From assembly GCF_001524445.2 (NCBI RefSeq), contig NZ_CP013417.1, forward strand, positions 806,001 through 870,000: 64,000 nt of DNA, read 5' to 3'. Positions 25,963-33,606 of this stretch are shown piece by piece. The notes under the pieces were generated by a model. The model saw nothing but the letters and a program-made list of their open reading frames with translations. It ran no database searches and was not told the DNA's origin. The first letter of the stretch is position 1; each line of letters starts with the position of its first letter. The stretch comes from Burkholderia savannae (GTDB lineage: Bacteria > Pseudomonadota > Gammaproteobacteria > Burkholderiales > Burkholderiaceae). Made by a program: the position numbers and the translations under genes.

Positions 25963-28398
25963 CTATAGAAGCCGATGAGTCGGGTTAGGATGTTCTACCC
26001 TATATCCGATTGCTCGATAACCTGCCTGGCGCTTGTCCCACATCCGAAGCAAGCCCGGATGCCCAGTGTCGACGAAATCGAGGATGCGAACATCGGCTTT
26101 CGTTGCGTGCTCGCGGTGTAGTCTTCCGGCGTATTGCTGAAGCGTACCTTTCCATGAGATGGGCATTGCGAGGACGAGCGTGTCAAGCGGAGGATGGTCG
26201 AAACCTTCGCCCACGAGCTTGCCGGTTGCCAGAATCACTCGTGGAGCATCTGCCGGCAACGCTTCGAGTTCGGCGATTACGAGACTTCGTTGTTTCTTCG
26301 ACATGCGCCCATGCAGTGTGAAAATCTTCTCCACGCTTCTGGTCAGAACTTCTTCGATGGCCGCGACGTGTTCGGTGCGCTCGGTCAGAACGAGAACCTT
26401 GCGCCCGCTGGAAAGTGCAGCGACCACCTCGTCCCCGATGGCCGCCGTACGGTGCGGGTCGGTAGCGACATGCCGGAAGACATCCTGAATACCTGCTTCG
26501 GCAGGTAGGTCAATCGTCGAAGATTGGATTCGGGGAATGACCTCAAGGTCGTGTGGCGCCGTGTCCGGTCGCGAGGCAGTATGGCGGATTGGTCCGCACT
26601 GCATGAATATAATGGGATGCTGGCCGTCTCTGCGGATCGGCGTCGCAGTCAGCCCGAGCACATATTTCGCTCTGGCGCGCTTCAGCAATCCTTCGAATGA
26701 GACCGCAGAGAGATGGTGGCATTCGTCCACGATCACATGCCCGTACTGCTCGATCAACTCGCTCGTGTCGCCCTGGCGTGAGAGCGACTGCATGACGGCA
26801 ATATCGATTCGCCCGCTGGGCTTCACTTTTCCGCCGCCAATTGTGCCGACAACACCCTTGCTGACACCGAGAAACGCTTGTAGCCGCTTCTGCCATTGCC
26901 GGAGCAGTTCGGTTCGGTGTACAAGGACTAGCGTGTTGACCCCACGTCGCGCGATCAGGGCTGCCGCAGTTACTGTTTTGCCGAATGCGGTTGGAGCACA
27001 TAGCACCCCGGTATCGTGTCGAAGCATCGCCGTGACAGCCTCTTCCTGATCGGCTCGCAACGTGCCTGAAAAGGCGACATCGAGGGGTTTGCCTGAAAAC
27101 CGCTCGTCGTGAAGTTCGCACCGAATTCTGTTGTCACGAAGCAACTTGCGGGCGGCGTCAAGACATCCGCGCGGTAACGCGATGTGCTTCGGGTGGTTTT
27201 CTGCGCAACCAATAATTCGTGGTTTGTCCCAGACAGGGAAACGCATAGCCTGGGCCTTAAAAAATTCGGGATTTGGAAAGGCGGCGAGGCGGATCAGCCG
27301 GTTTAGCAAAGGTTGGGGGACGCATGCTTTCTCGAAATAGACGAGATTTGCTGCTGTGACAGAGAGCGAATCTGGCATCGGACCCGGCAGTGTGTCTTGC
27401 CGGTTTTTGCGCACTTTCCACGGTTCTGCCTGATCCTCCTCGGTAATGAAGGTTACATCGAGAGGGTGCGTACCGCCCGTAGCATCCATGGTGGTCTGCT
27501 CGACGGAGTCAGTCGCCATCGACTGAATCGACGCCAGGTAGGCCCACTGGTCCGTGTAGGGTTGGAAGTTCTCGTCGACGAATACACTGCAATCCTGCTC
27601 GCGCGGCGTCTTTTGCAGAGGAAGTGCAATCAGATTGCCGAAGCCACCCTTCGGCATCGTGTCTTGATTAGGGAAAAGGCGGTCGTAGGATGCCAGCTTC
27701 AGTTGCCGGGTTCGCGCGCATGTGTGGCTGATGATCGCGGTGCCCAGGCGTCGCGCATCCCGAGCAGGTACGGCCGACCGGAAGAAAATCCAGATGTGCG
27801 CGCCATTGCCAGATCGCGAGATTTCCAGCGCAACCGGTACGCCTAATTCGGTGCATGACGACCTGAAAGCCTGAGCATCCTCCTGCCAGTCGGCGTCATC
27901 GAAATCGACGGCAAGAAAATGACAGGTATCGTCAGCCAGCAAGGGGTAGACGCCAATCGTGTGCCTACCGGCAAGGTGGTCATAGACAATCTGGTCCGAC
28001 AACGGTATCAGGAGGCGGTGGCCGCAGTCGGAGCATTTGATTCGGGGTTTCTCACAAATACCGGGTCTCCACTCGTTGGCACAAGCGGGTGAGTAGCCTG
28101 ATTTGCCAGCCTTGCTTTGCCATCTGACCGGATAAACGTCGGTACGACCCTGAAACAGCCGGCGAAACAAAGCGACTTTCTCGTCCGTACTAAGCCGGGA
28201 CGCCTCGGACTGCTGCGGGGCCACTGGTTCGGCCAACGACCGTTGGAAGTCGATGCCGTGCGCATCGAGCACGGCACGGAGCCTCGCATTTTCGGCGCGC
28301 AACCGCTCCAGTTCGCTGATCTCTAGTGTTGTGTCGGCGTCGTGAACGGGATGGACACCTTTCTGTCCCTGAACACCAACTGTCGTGGAGCGGTTCAA
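25963..28398 (-). CDS. Archaeo-eukaryotic primase-like and superfamily 2 helicase fusion (TOTE-type conflict protein)
   Basis: An 811-residue protein. Order: N-terminal coiled coil (25-50), four-Cys zinc site (C106, C115, C122, C125), and a primase-like domain with the catalytic DFD (165-167 in FLAVDFDDADW), SRSGNGAHIWIFF (H201) and YDRLFPNQD (238-246). A superfamily 2 helicase follows, with Walker A APTAFGKT (469-476), a DECHH box (558-562), TATP, and motif VI QYAGRLHRE. This primase-helicase arrangement is what I recall as the TOTE-type conflict family. Start: TTG at 28398 with AAGGA about 7 bases upstream; no other start fits before the coiled coil. It should bind and unwind nucleic acid, with possible primer synthesis; a defence or element-maintenance role is inferred. 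Confidence 0.82.
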   Translation of the reverse strand: MNRSTTVGVQGQKGVHPVHDADTTLEISELERLRAENARLRAVLDAHGIDFQRSLAEPVAPQQSEASRLSTDEKVALFRRLFQGRTDVYPVRWQSKAGKSGYSPACANEWRPGICEKPRIKCSDCGHRLLIPLSDQIVYDHLAGRHTIGVYPLLADDTCHFLAVDFDDADWQEDAQAFRSSCTELGVPVALEISRSGNGAHIWIFFRSAVPARDARRLGTAIISHTCARTRQLKLASYDRLFPNQDTMPKGGFGNLIALPLQKTPREQDCSVFVDENFQPYTDQWAYLASIQSMATDSVEQTTMDATGGTHPLDVTFITEEDQAEPWKVRKNRQDTLPGPMPDSLSVTAANLVYFEKACVPQPLLNRLIRLAAFPNPEFFKAQAMRFPVWDKPRIIGCAENHPKHIALPRGCLDAARKLLRDNRIRCELHDERFSGKPLDVAFSGTLRADQEEAVTAMLRHDTGVLCAPTAFGKTVTAAALIARRGVNTLVLVHRTELLRQWQKRLQAFLGVSKGVVGTIGGGKVKPSGRIDIAVMQSLSRQGDTSELIEQYGHVIVDECHHLSAVSFEGLLKRARAKYVLGLTATPIRRDGQHPIIFMQCGPIRHTASRPDTAPHDLEVIPRIQSSTIDLPAEAGIQDVFRHVATDPHRTAAIGDEVVAALSSGRKVLVLTERTEHVAAIEEVLTRSVEKIFTLHGRMSKKQRSLVIAELEALPADAPRVILATGKLVGEGFDHPPLDTLVLAMPISWKGTLQQYAGRLHREHATKADVRILDFVDTGHPGLLRMWDKRQAGYRAIGYRVEHPNPTHRLL

Positions 28399-28418
28399 TC
28401 CATGTCCTTCGAGCGATT

Positions 28419-28442
28419 GCTATATAATGAAAATTATATAGC
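28419..28442. promoter_or_regulatory. Perfect palindrome between the helicase and toxin-antitoxin genes
   Basis: GCTATATAAT and ATTATATAGC are separated by GAAA. The left arm contains a TATAAT (-10-like) sequence for the rightward antitoxin-toxin operon, 27 bp before the antitoxin ATG. The whole divergent spacer is only 56 bp, so a repressor bound here could also affect the leftward helicase operon. I infer an operator for the AbrB-like antitoxin or its complex with the toxin. Confidence 0.7.
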
Positions 28443-28454
28443 AAGGAGGGCGTC

Positions 28455-28682
28455 ATGCTTACATTCAAGGTCACAACGGTCGGAGCTTCGGCTGGCTTCA
28501 TTCTTACCAAGGAGGCGATGGCATGGCTCAAGGTGCAGAAGGGCGATACCGTGTATCTGACTGAGGCGCCCGAAGGCGGCTACCGGATTACGCCGTACAA
28601 CCCGGATTTTGAACGCCAGATGAAGTTGGCGGAAGAGATCATGCACGATGACCGCGAGATTCTGCGGGCGCTGGCTCAATGA
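28455..28682 (+). CDS. AbrB/MazE-type antitoxin
   Basis: A 75-residue protein beginning MLTFKVTTVGASAGFILTKE, a swapped-hairpin AbrB/SpoVT-like DNA-binding domain (about 1-50). An acidic helical tail (FERQMKLAEEIMHDDRE) is suited to wrapping the toxin. A strong AAGGAGG site precedes the ATG. It overlaps the toxin gene by 4 bp (ATGA), the usual antitoxin-first order, and should repress its own promoter via the palindrome just upstream. Confidence 0.85.
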   Translation: MLTFKVTTVGASAGFILTKEAMAWLKVQKGDTVYLTEAPEGGYRITPYNPDFERQMKLAEEIMHDDREILRALAQ

Positions 28683-29062
28683 CAGCGTGGCGCTGGGTAC
28701 GCGCAGATCTGACTTATGCGGTGCATGATCGCCAGCTTGCCGAGCATGGAGGGCTCGATGGCGTGCGCGACAAAGGCGCAGTGGAGTCAGCACTGGCTCG
28801 GCCGCAGAACCTGGACCTATACGCAAATGCGGACGCGGCGGCGCTCGCTGCCGCCTATGCGTATGGACTAGCTCGGAATCATGGCTTTGCGGACGGCAAC
28901 AAGAGAACTGCGTGGGTGGTCGCGCGCCTTTTCCTGGCAGACAACGGCTATCGGCTGAAGTTTGATCCGGCCGACGCCGTAAGGACGATGGAAATGGTTG
29001 CTGCTGGCGCGCTCGATGAAGCTGCGCTGGCGGAATGGTTCCGGCAGCGGATCGCCAAGTAA
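28679..29062 (+). CDS. doc: Doc/Fic-fold toxin (death-on-curing family)
   Basis: A 127-residue Fic-fold protein with the motif HGFADGNKRTAW (about 77-88), matching the Doc/Fic signature HxFx(D/N)GNKR. Doc toxins phosphorylate elongation factor EF-Tu and stop translation. Other family blocks (HGGLDGVRDKGAVESALARP at 22-41, AYAYGLARN) are intact. The cognate antitoxin overlaps its start. The pair probably stabilises the island or is part of its conflict system. Confidence 0.9.
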   Translation: MTAWRWVRADLTYAVHDRQLAEHGGLDGVRDKGAVESALARPQNLDLYANADAAALAAAYAYGLARNHGFADGNKRTAWVVARLFLADNGYRLKFDPADAVRTMEMVAAGALDEAALAEWFRQRIAK

Positions 29063-29105
29063 GTCGGCGGACGATTAAACTCGAAACTCGCGCTGGTTTA
29101 ACCAG

Positions 29106-29735
29106 TTACGGGCGTCTCATGAGTGACGCCGACGACAGCATCCTTTCGACATACCGCGCGATCATGTCGATTTCCAGATTGACCTTCGCTCCCGGCTTCA
29201 GATGCCGCAGCGTCGTCACCTCGACCGTATGAGGAATCAGGTTGATCGAGAATTCGCAGCCGTCGTCGCGGTCCTCGACGGCGTTGACGGTGAGGCTCAC
29301 GCCGTTGACGGTGATCGAGCCCTTGTAGGCCAGGTAGCGGCCGAGCTCGCGCGGCGCGATCACCCGCAGTTCGTGCGATTCGCCGACGGGCGCAAAGCGC
29401 GTGACGGCGCCGAGCCCGTCGACGTGCCCGGACACGATGTGGCCGCCCAGGCGATCGTGCGCGCGCAGCGCCTTTTCGAGATTCACGTCGCCGGGTTCGG
29501 CGAGGCCGACCGTCTTGTTCAGGCTTTCGCGCGACACCTCGACATCGAACGTGTCGGCCGTCTTCGCGACGACCGTCATGCACGCGCCCTGGATCGCGAT
29601 GCTGTCGCCGAGCGCGACGTCGGCGAGGTCGAGCCCGCCCGCGCGCAGCGTGAGGCGCACGCCCGCGTCGGGCGAGGAGGCGATCGGCTCGATCGTTTCG
29701 ATGCGGCCGACTGCCGCGACGATTCCGGTAAACAT
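29106..29735 (-). CDS. ribE: Riboflavin synthase alpha subunit, C-terminus supplied by the island
   Basis: A 209-residue riboflavin synthase, which dismutates two lumazines to riboflavin. It has the two-fold repeat typical of the family: MFTGIVAAVGRI and the IQGACMT/ESLNKT region in the first half, HIVSGHVDG, GSITVNGVSLTVN and IPHTVEVTTL in the second. The ATG at 29735 begins the family N-terminus. After IARYVERM the last ten residues (LSSASLMRRP) come from the inserted island rather than the original gene. It lies 17 bp downstream of ribD. Confidence 0.94.
   Translation of the reverse strand: MFTGIVAAVGRIETIEPIASSPDAGVRLTLRAGGLDLADVALGDSIAIQGACMTVVAKTADTFDVEVSRESLNKTVGLAEPGDVNLEKALRAHDRLGGHIVSGHVDGLGAVTRFAPVGESHELRVIAPRELGRYLAYKGSITVNGVSLTVNAVEDRDDGCEFSINLIPHTVEVTTLRHLKPGAKVNLEIDMIARYVERMLSSASLMRRP
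29139..29167. repeat. Right attachment-like direct repeat of the ribE island
   Basis: It lies within the coding end of the intact ribE gene. Three of 29 bases differ from 24491-24519, and the encoded residues IARYVERM are kept in both, so the protein remains complete after insertion. Confidence 0.82.
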
Positions 29736-29752
29736 CGTGTCGGGTTCCGTTA

Positions 29753-30886
29753 TCAGTGAGTGGGGGGCGCGCTCGCGTGTGCGGGCGCGAAGCGCGCGAG
29801 GATGCGCAGGTCGTCGCCGACGCGCTCGACGCTGTGGAACGCGAGGCGCGTGCGATCGGCGAGCGACGCCGGCGCGGCGAGATCGAACATCGCGGCAGCG
29901 TCGGCACCGAGCAGGCTCGGCGCGAGATAGACGAGCAGCTCGTCGACGCAGCGCTCGCGCAGCAGCGAGCCGTTCAGCTTGTGGCCCGCCTCGACGTGCA
30001 GTTCGTTGATCCCGCGTTCGCCGAGCACGGCGAGCATCGCGGGCAGGTCGACCTTGCCGCGCGCGTTCGCGAGCGGCACGATCTCCGCGCCGCGCTCGCG
30101 CAGCGCCAGCGCGCGCGCTTCGCTTTGCGAATCGAGCGCGCCGCAGAAGATGAGGAGCGAGCCGCCTTCGAGCAGGCGCGCGGTGAGCGGAATGTCGAGG
30201 CGGCTGTCGATCAGCACGCGGCGCGGCTGGCGCGGCGTGTCGACGCCGCGCACGTTCAACTGCGGATCGTCTTCGCGCACGGTGCCGATGCCCGTCAGGA
30301 TCGCGCACGCGCGCGCGCGCCACTTGTGGCCGTCGTCGCGCGCGGCGTCACCCGTGATCCATTTGCTTTCGCCGGAGGCGAGCGCCGTGCGGCCGTCGAG
30401 CGACGCGGCCGTTTTCATCCGCACCCACGGCCGGCCGCGCGTCATTCGCGACACGAAGCCGATGTTCATTTCGTGCGCCTCGTGCGCGAGCAGGCCGCAG
30501 CGCACGTCGATGCCCGCGTCGCGCAGCATCGCGAGGCCGCGCCCGGACACCTGTGGGTTCGGGTCCTCCATCGCCGCGACGACCTTGCCGACGCGCGCGT
30601 CGATCAGCGCGTGCGCGCACGGCGGCGTGCGGCCGAAGTGGCTGCACGGCTCGAGCGTCACGTAGACGGTCGCGTCGCGCAGGTCGTGGACGCGCGCGCG
30701 CGCGTCCTTCAGCGCCTGCACTTCGGCGTGATCCTGGCCCGCCGGCTGCGTGAAGCCCTCGCCGATCAGGACGTCGTCCTTGACGATCACGCAGCCGACG
30801 CGCGGATTCGGTGTCGTCGTGTACATCCCGCGCGCGGCGAGCGCGAGCGCGCGCTGCATGTGGGTGAAGTCGCTTTCCGAGAACAT
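29753..30886 (-). CDS. ribD: Bifunctional riboflavin deaminase-reductase RibD
   Basis: A 377-residue two-domain enzyme for the second and third steps of riboflavin synthesis. The N-terminal deaminase has the zinc motif HAEVQAL (about 53) and PCSHFGRTPPC. The C-terminal reductase starts near 150 (RPWVRMKTAASLDGR) and contains GIGTVREDDPQL and HVEAGHKLNGSLL. The ATG at 30886 fits the family N-terminus. It is the first gene of the rib group and starts 28 bp after hemL ends; both run leftwards. Confidence 0.95.
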   Translation of the reverse strand: MFSESDFTHMQRALALAARGMYTTTPNPRVGCVIVKDDVLIGEGFTQPAGQDHAEVQALKDARARVHDLRDATVYVTLEPCSHFGRTPPCAHALIDARVGKVVAAMEDPNPQVSGRGLAMLRDAGIDVRCGLLAHEAHEMNIGFVSRMTRGRPWVRMKTAASLDGRTALASGESKWITGDAARDDGHKWRARACAILTGIGTVREDDPQLNVRGVDTPRQPRRVLIDSRLDIPLTARLLEGGSLLIFCGALDSQSEARALALRERGAEIVPLANARGKVDLPAMLAVLGERGINELHVEAGHKLNGSLLRERCVDELLVYLAPSLLGADAAAMFDLAAPASLADRTRLAFHSVERVGDDLRILARFAPAHASAPPTH

Positions 30887-30914
30887 CGATTCGTCCTGTC
30901 AGTCGTGCGGCAGA

Positions 30915-32198
30915 TCAGGGGCGCAGCGCCGCGAACGCGCGGCGTGCGGCGGCGAGCGTCGCGTCGAGCGTGTCGTCGTCGTGCGCGCTCGACACGAAGC
31001 CCGCTTCGTACGCGGAAGGCGCGAAATACACGCCTTCGTCGAGCATCAGATGGAAGAAGCGGTTGAAGCGCTCGGTGTCGCTCTTCGTCACGTCGGCGAA
31101 GCTCGCCGGCACGTGCTCGGTGAAGTAGAGGCCGAACATCCCGCCGATCGCGTCGGCCGAGAACGGCACGCCGGCCGTGCGCGCTTCGGCGGCGAGACCG
31201 TCGGCGAGCCGGCGCGTCTTTTGAGCGAGCGCGTCGTAGAAGCCGGGCGCCTGGATCAGCTTGAGCGTCGCGAGGCCCGCGGCGACCGCGATCGGGTTGC
31301 CCGACAGCGTGCCCGCCTGATAGACGCCGCCGAGCGGCGCGAGATGCGACATGATGTCGCTGCGGCCGCCGAACGCGGCGGCCGGCATTCCGCCGCCGAT
31401 CACCTTGCCGAGGCACGTGAGGTCCGGCGCGATTCCATAGTGCTGCTGCGCGCCGCCCAGCGCGACGCGAAAGCCGCACATCACTTCGTCGAAGATCAGC
31501 ACGGCGCCGTGCTTCGTGCAGAGCGCGCGCAGCGCGTTCAGGAACTCGGGCGTGCCGCGCACGAGATTCATGTTGCCCGCGACGGGTTCGACGATCACCG
31601 CGGCGATCTCGTCGCCGAACGCGGCGAACGCTTCGTCGAGCGCCGCGACGTTGTTGTATTCGAGGACGGTCGTGTGCTTCGCGACGTCGGCGGGCACGCC
31701 CGCCGAGGTCGGATTGCCGAACGTGAGGAGCCCCGAGCCCGCCTTCACGAGCAGGCTGTCCGCGTGGCCGTGATAGCAGCCTTCGAACTTGACGATCCGG
31801 CTGCGGCCGGTGAAGCCGCGCGCGAGGCGCAGCGCGCTCATCGTCGCTTCGGTGCCGCTCGACACCATCCGCACCTGTTCGATCGACGGCACGAGCTTGC
31901 AGATTTCCTCGGCGATCTCGATCTCGGCCTCGGTCGGCGCGCCGAACGAGAAGCCGTCGGCGAGCACGCGCTGCACGGCGGCGAGCACGTCCGGATGCAC
32001 GTGGCCGACGATCATCGGGCCCCACGAGCCGATGTAGTCGATGTAGCGTTTGCCGTCCGCATCCCAGAAGTACGCGCCTTGCGCGCGCGCGACGAAGCGC
32101 GGCGTGCCGCCGACCGAGCGGAACGCCCGCACCGGCGAATTGACGCCGCCCGGGATGGTTCGCTGAGCGCGTTCGAAGAGAGTCTGATTGTTCGACAT
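30915..32198 (-). CDS. hemL: Glutamate-1-semialdehyde 2,1-aminomutase
   Basis: A 427-residue PLP enzyme that makes 5-aminolevulinate for haem synthesis. Start [20 protein letters not shown] at 32198 is standard. Blocks include [35 protein letters not shown], the PLP lysine in [16 protein letters not shown] (about 266) and GTLSGNP. The open frame extends far upstream without homology. A long GC-rich spacer precedes the gene. Confidence 0.96.
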   Translation of the reverse strand: MSNNQTLFERAQRTIPGGVNSPVRAFRSVGGTPRFVARAQGAYFWDADGKRYIDYIGSWGPMIVGHVHPDVLAAVQRVLADGFSFGAPTEAEIEIAEEICKLVPSIEQVRMVSSGTEATMSALRLARGFTGRSRIVKFEGCYHGHADSLLVKAGSGLLTFGNPTSAGVPADVAKHTTVLEYNNVAALDEAFAAFGDEIAAVIVEPVAGNMNLVRGTPEFLNALRALCTKHGAVLIFDEVMCGFRVALGGAQQHYGIAPDLTCLGKVIGGGMPAAAFGGRSDIMSHLAPLGGVYQAGTLSGNPIAVAAGLATLKLIQAPGFYDALAQKTRRLADGLAAEARTAGVPFSADAIGGMFGLYFTEHVPASFADVTKSDTERFNRFFHLMLDEGVYFAPSAYEAGFVSSAHDDDTLDATLAAARRAFAALRP

Positions 32199-32662
32199 GA
32201 ATTGGACCTGCGAGAGAGTGCGCGCGAGCGGCGAAGCGCCGCGGCTCGCGTCGGGCGTATCGATCCGACCGATTGTACCGGAGACGCGCGGCGCGGGCTT
32301 TCCCGGCGCTGCGGCGGTTCGGCGCGCGGGGCGGGGCGTGTGGGCGGAGCGCGGGCAACGCGGGTCCGGGCGACGCCGCGGCGCGGCGTATCGAGAAACG
32401 GTTCGCGATCGACGCTCGTGCGCGCGAGATTCGCGCGATTCCTGCGGTGCCGGACGGATTCGTCGCGTCGATCGACGAATGGGTCGTGGTTCGGTGCCGA
32501 TTGCCGTCGTTCGCCGCGGCGAACGGCGGGATGAGGCGCGGGGCGAGTCGCCGCGCGAATTGCAGCACGAATTGCAGCGCGAATTGCAGCGCGAATTGCC
32601 GTACGAATCGCTGTACGAATCGCCGCCCGACGGGCGGCGCGTGACGAGCGGCGGTGCGCCGG
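32199..32662. other. Intergenic region with a 12-bp tandem repeat
   Basis: About 460 bp upstream of hemL and downstream of the EVE gene. No gene is seen. It contains the repeat at 32555-32626. Confidence 0.55.
32555..32626. repeat. Six tandem 12-bp units of GCGAATTGCAGC type
   Basis: Units 1-4 are nearly identical; units 5-6 have diverged to ACGAATCGCTGT and ACGAATCGCCGC. The period is a multiple of three. Lies about 360-430 bp before the hemL start. Confidence 0.85.
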
Positions 32663-33121
32663 CTATGCGCGCTTCGGTGGCTTGCGCTTGCCGGTGAGTT
32701 CGGCCCAGCGTTTTTCGAGCGCACCCTCGACCATCGGCTTGATCGACGTGCCCGACGTCTGCGCGTCCCACGTCTGCACCGAGAACGGATGCGCGCGCAG
32801 CGCGTCGCGCGGGATCACGACTTCGCTGTGGCCGTCGACGAGCCAGTCGTAGACGAAGTCGATGCAAAGCCGGTAGCCGCGCTTCGTCTGCGGATCAGGC
32901 ACCTCGTACGGCCCGCGCGTCACGTAGCCGGAACCGAACACGCCCTTCGGCTCTTTCGCGACACGATGCAGGAACACGCGGTCGCCCGGCAGGATGCTGC
33001 GCGAGAAGCCGCAGCCCCAGACGTCGGCGACCGCTTCGCCCGCCTTCACGCGCGCGGCCATTTCGGGCAGCTCGGGCCAAGGCCATTTCTTGGGGCTCCA
33101 GATTAGCAGGAAGGCGGTCAT
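32663..33121 (-). CDS. EVE/PUA-like domain protein
   Basis: A 152-residue single-domain protein. The N-terminus ([12 protein letters not shown]), [20 protein letters not shown] and the following GVFGSGYVT segment match the EVE/PUA-like fold, a module that can bind modified bases and occurs in some restriction factors. No nuclease or other domain is attached. A small Lys/Arg-rich tail ends the protein. A role in sensing modified nucleic acid is only a family-level suggestion. Confidence 0.6.
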   Translation of the reverse strand: MTAFLLIWSPKKWPWPELPEMAARVKAGEAVADVWGCGFSRSILPGDRVFLHRVAKEPKGVFGSGYVTRGPYEVPDPQTKRGYRLCIDFVYDWLVDGHSEVVIPRDALRAHPFSVQTWDAQTSGTSIKPMVEGALEKRWAELTGKRKPPKRA

Positions 33122-33606
33122 GTCGGCAGCTCGGCGCGGAATCGTCCAACGAAAACGCCGAGCTTAACCGATGCGCGGACGCCGCGCGACGGCGGCGCGC
33201 GGAGACGATGGCCGGGATCATGAAACGCGGCGTGGGCCCGCCGACCCGCCGCTCGCCGACCTGCCGACTCGCCGACTTGCCGACCTGCCGACCTGCCGAC
33301 CCGCCGACCCGCCGACCCGCCGACCCGCCGACCCGCCGACCCGCCAACCCGCCAACCCGCCAACCCGCCAACCCGCCAACCCGCCGACCCGCCAAACCGC
33401 CAAACCGCCAAACCGCCAACCCGCCAAACCGCCAAACCGCCATGCGCCGGACATCACGCCGGCCACTCCAGTCGGACCTGCATCAAGAACGCCGGCAACC
33501 GGTCGCGTACAATCGAGCCTCGCGGCGGCCCGACCGGGCGCCGCCCTCCTTGCCTGGCCGTCGCGCGCGCCCACCCGCGCACGGCGGCCGCTTCCGTGGA
33601 ATTCCA
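33122..33606. other. Intergenic region dominated by an 8-bp VNTR
   Basis: A divergent spacer between the EVE gene and the MFS gene. Apart from the repeat (33241-33439) I see no gene; frames running through the repeat are artefacts of its composition. Confidence 0.6.
33241..33439. repeat. Tandem repeat of 25 units of CCGACCCG type (8-bp VNTR)
   Basis: Runs of identical units occur in blocks: six CCGACCCG, then five CCAACCCG, then CCAAACCG variants, preceded by CCGACCTG/CCGACTTG forms. One unit (the second) is 7 bp. The block structure points to growth by slippage. The array ends about 165 bp before the MFS start codon. Confidence 0.93.

Larger units (their letters stand above)
24498..29162. 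mobile_element. 4.65-kb genomic island inserted in the 3' end of ribE
   Basis: The island splits the normal ribD-ribE-ribB-ribH-nusB order, has visibly lower GC than its surroundings, and is bounded by the 17-bp direct-repeat cores at 24498-24514 and 29146-29162. One repeat lies in the intact ribE, whose last ten codons are island-derived; the other carries the original ribE tail. Contents: an unknown 399-codon gene, a primase-helicase gene, and a divergent antitoxin-toxin pair. No recombinase gene is present between the repeats. Confidence 0.8.

Noticed and set aside
30750..32534. Large plus-strand frame opposite ribD and hemL (and similar long frames elsewhere)
   Set aside because: Such frames arise opposite genes with strongly GC-biased third codon positions; they show Arg/Ala-rich composition, no family motifs and no ribosome sites.
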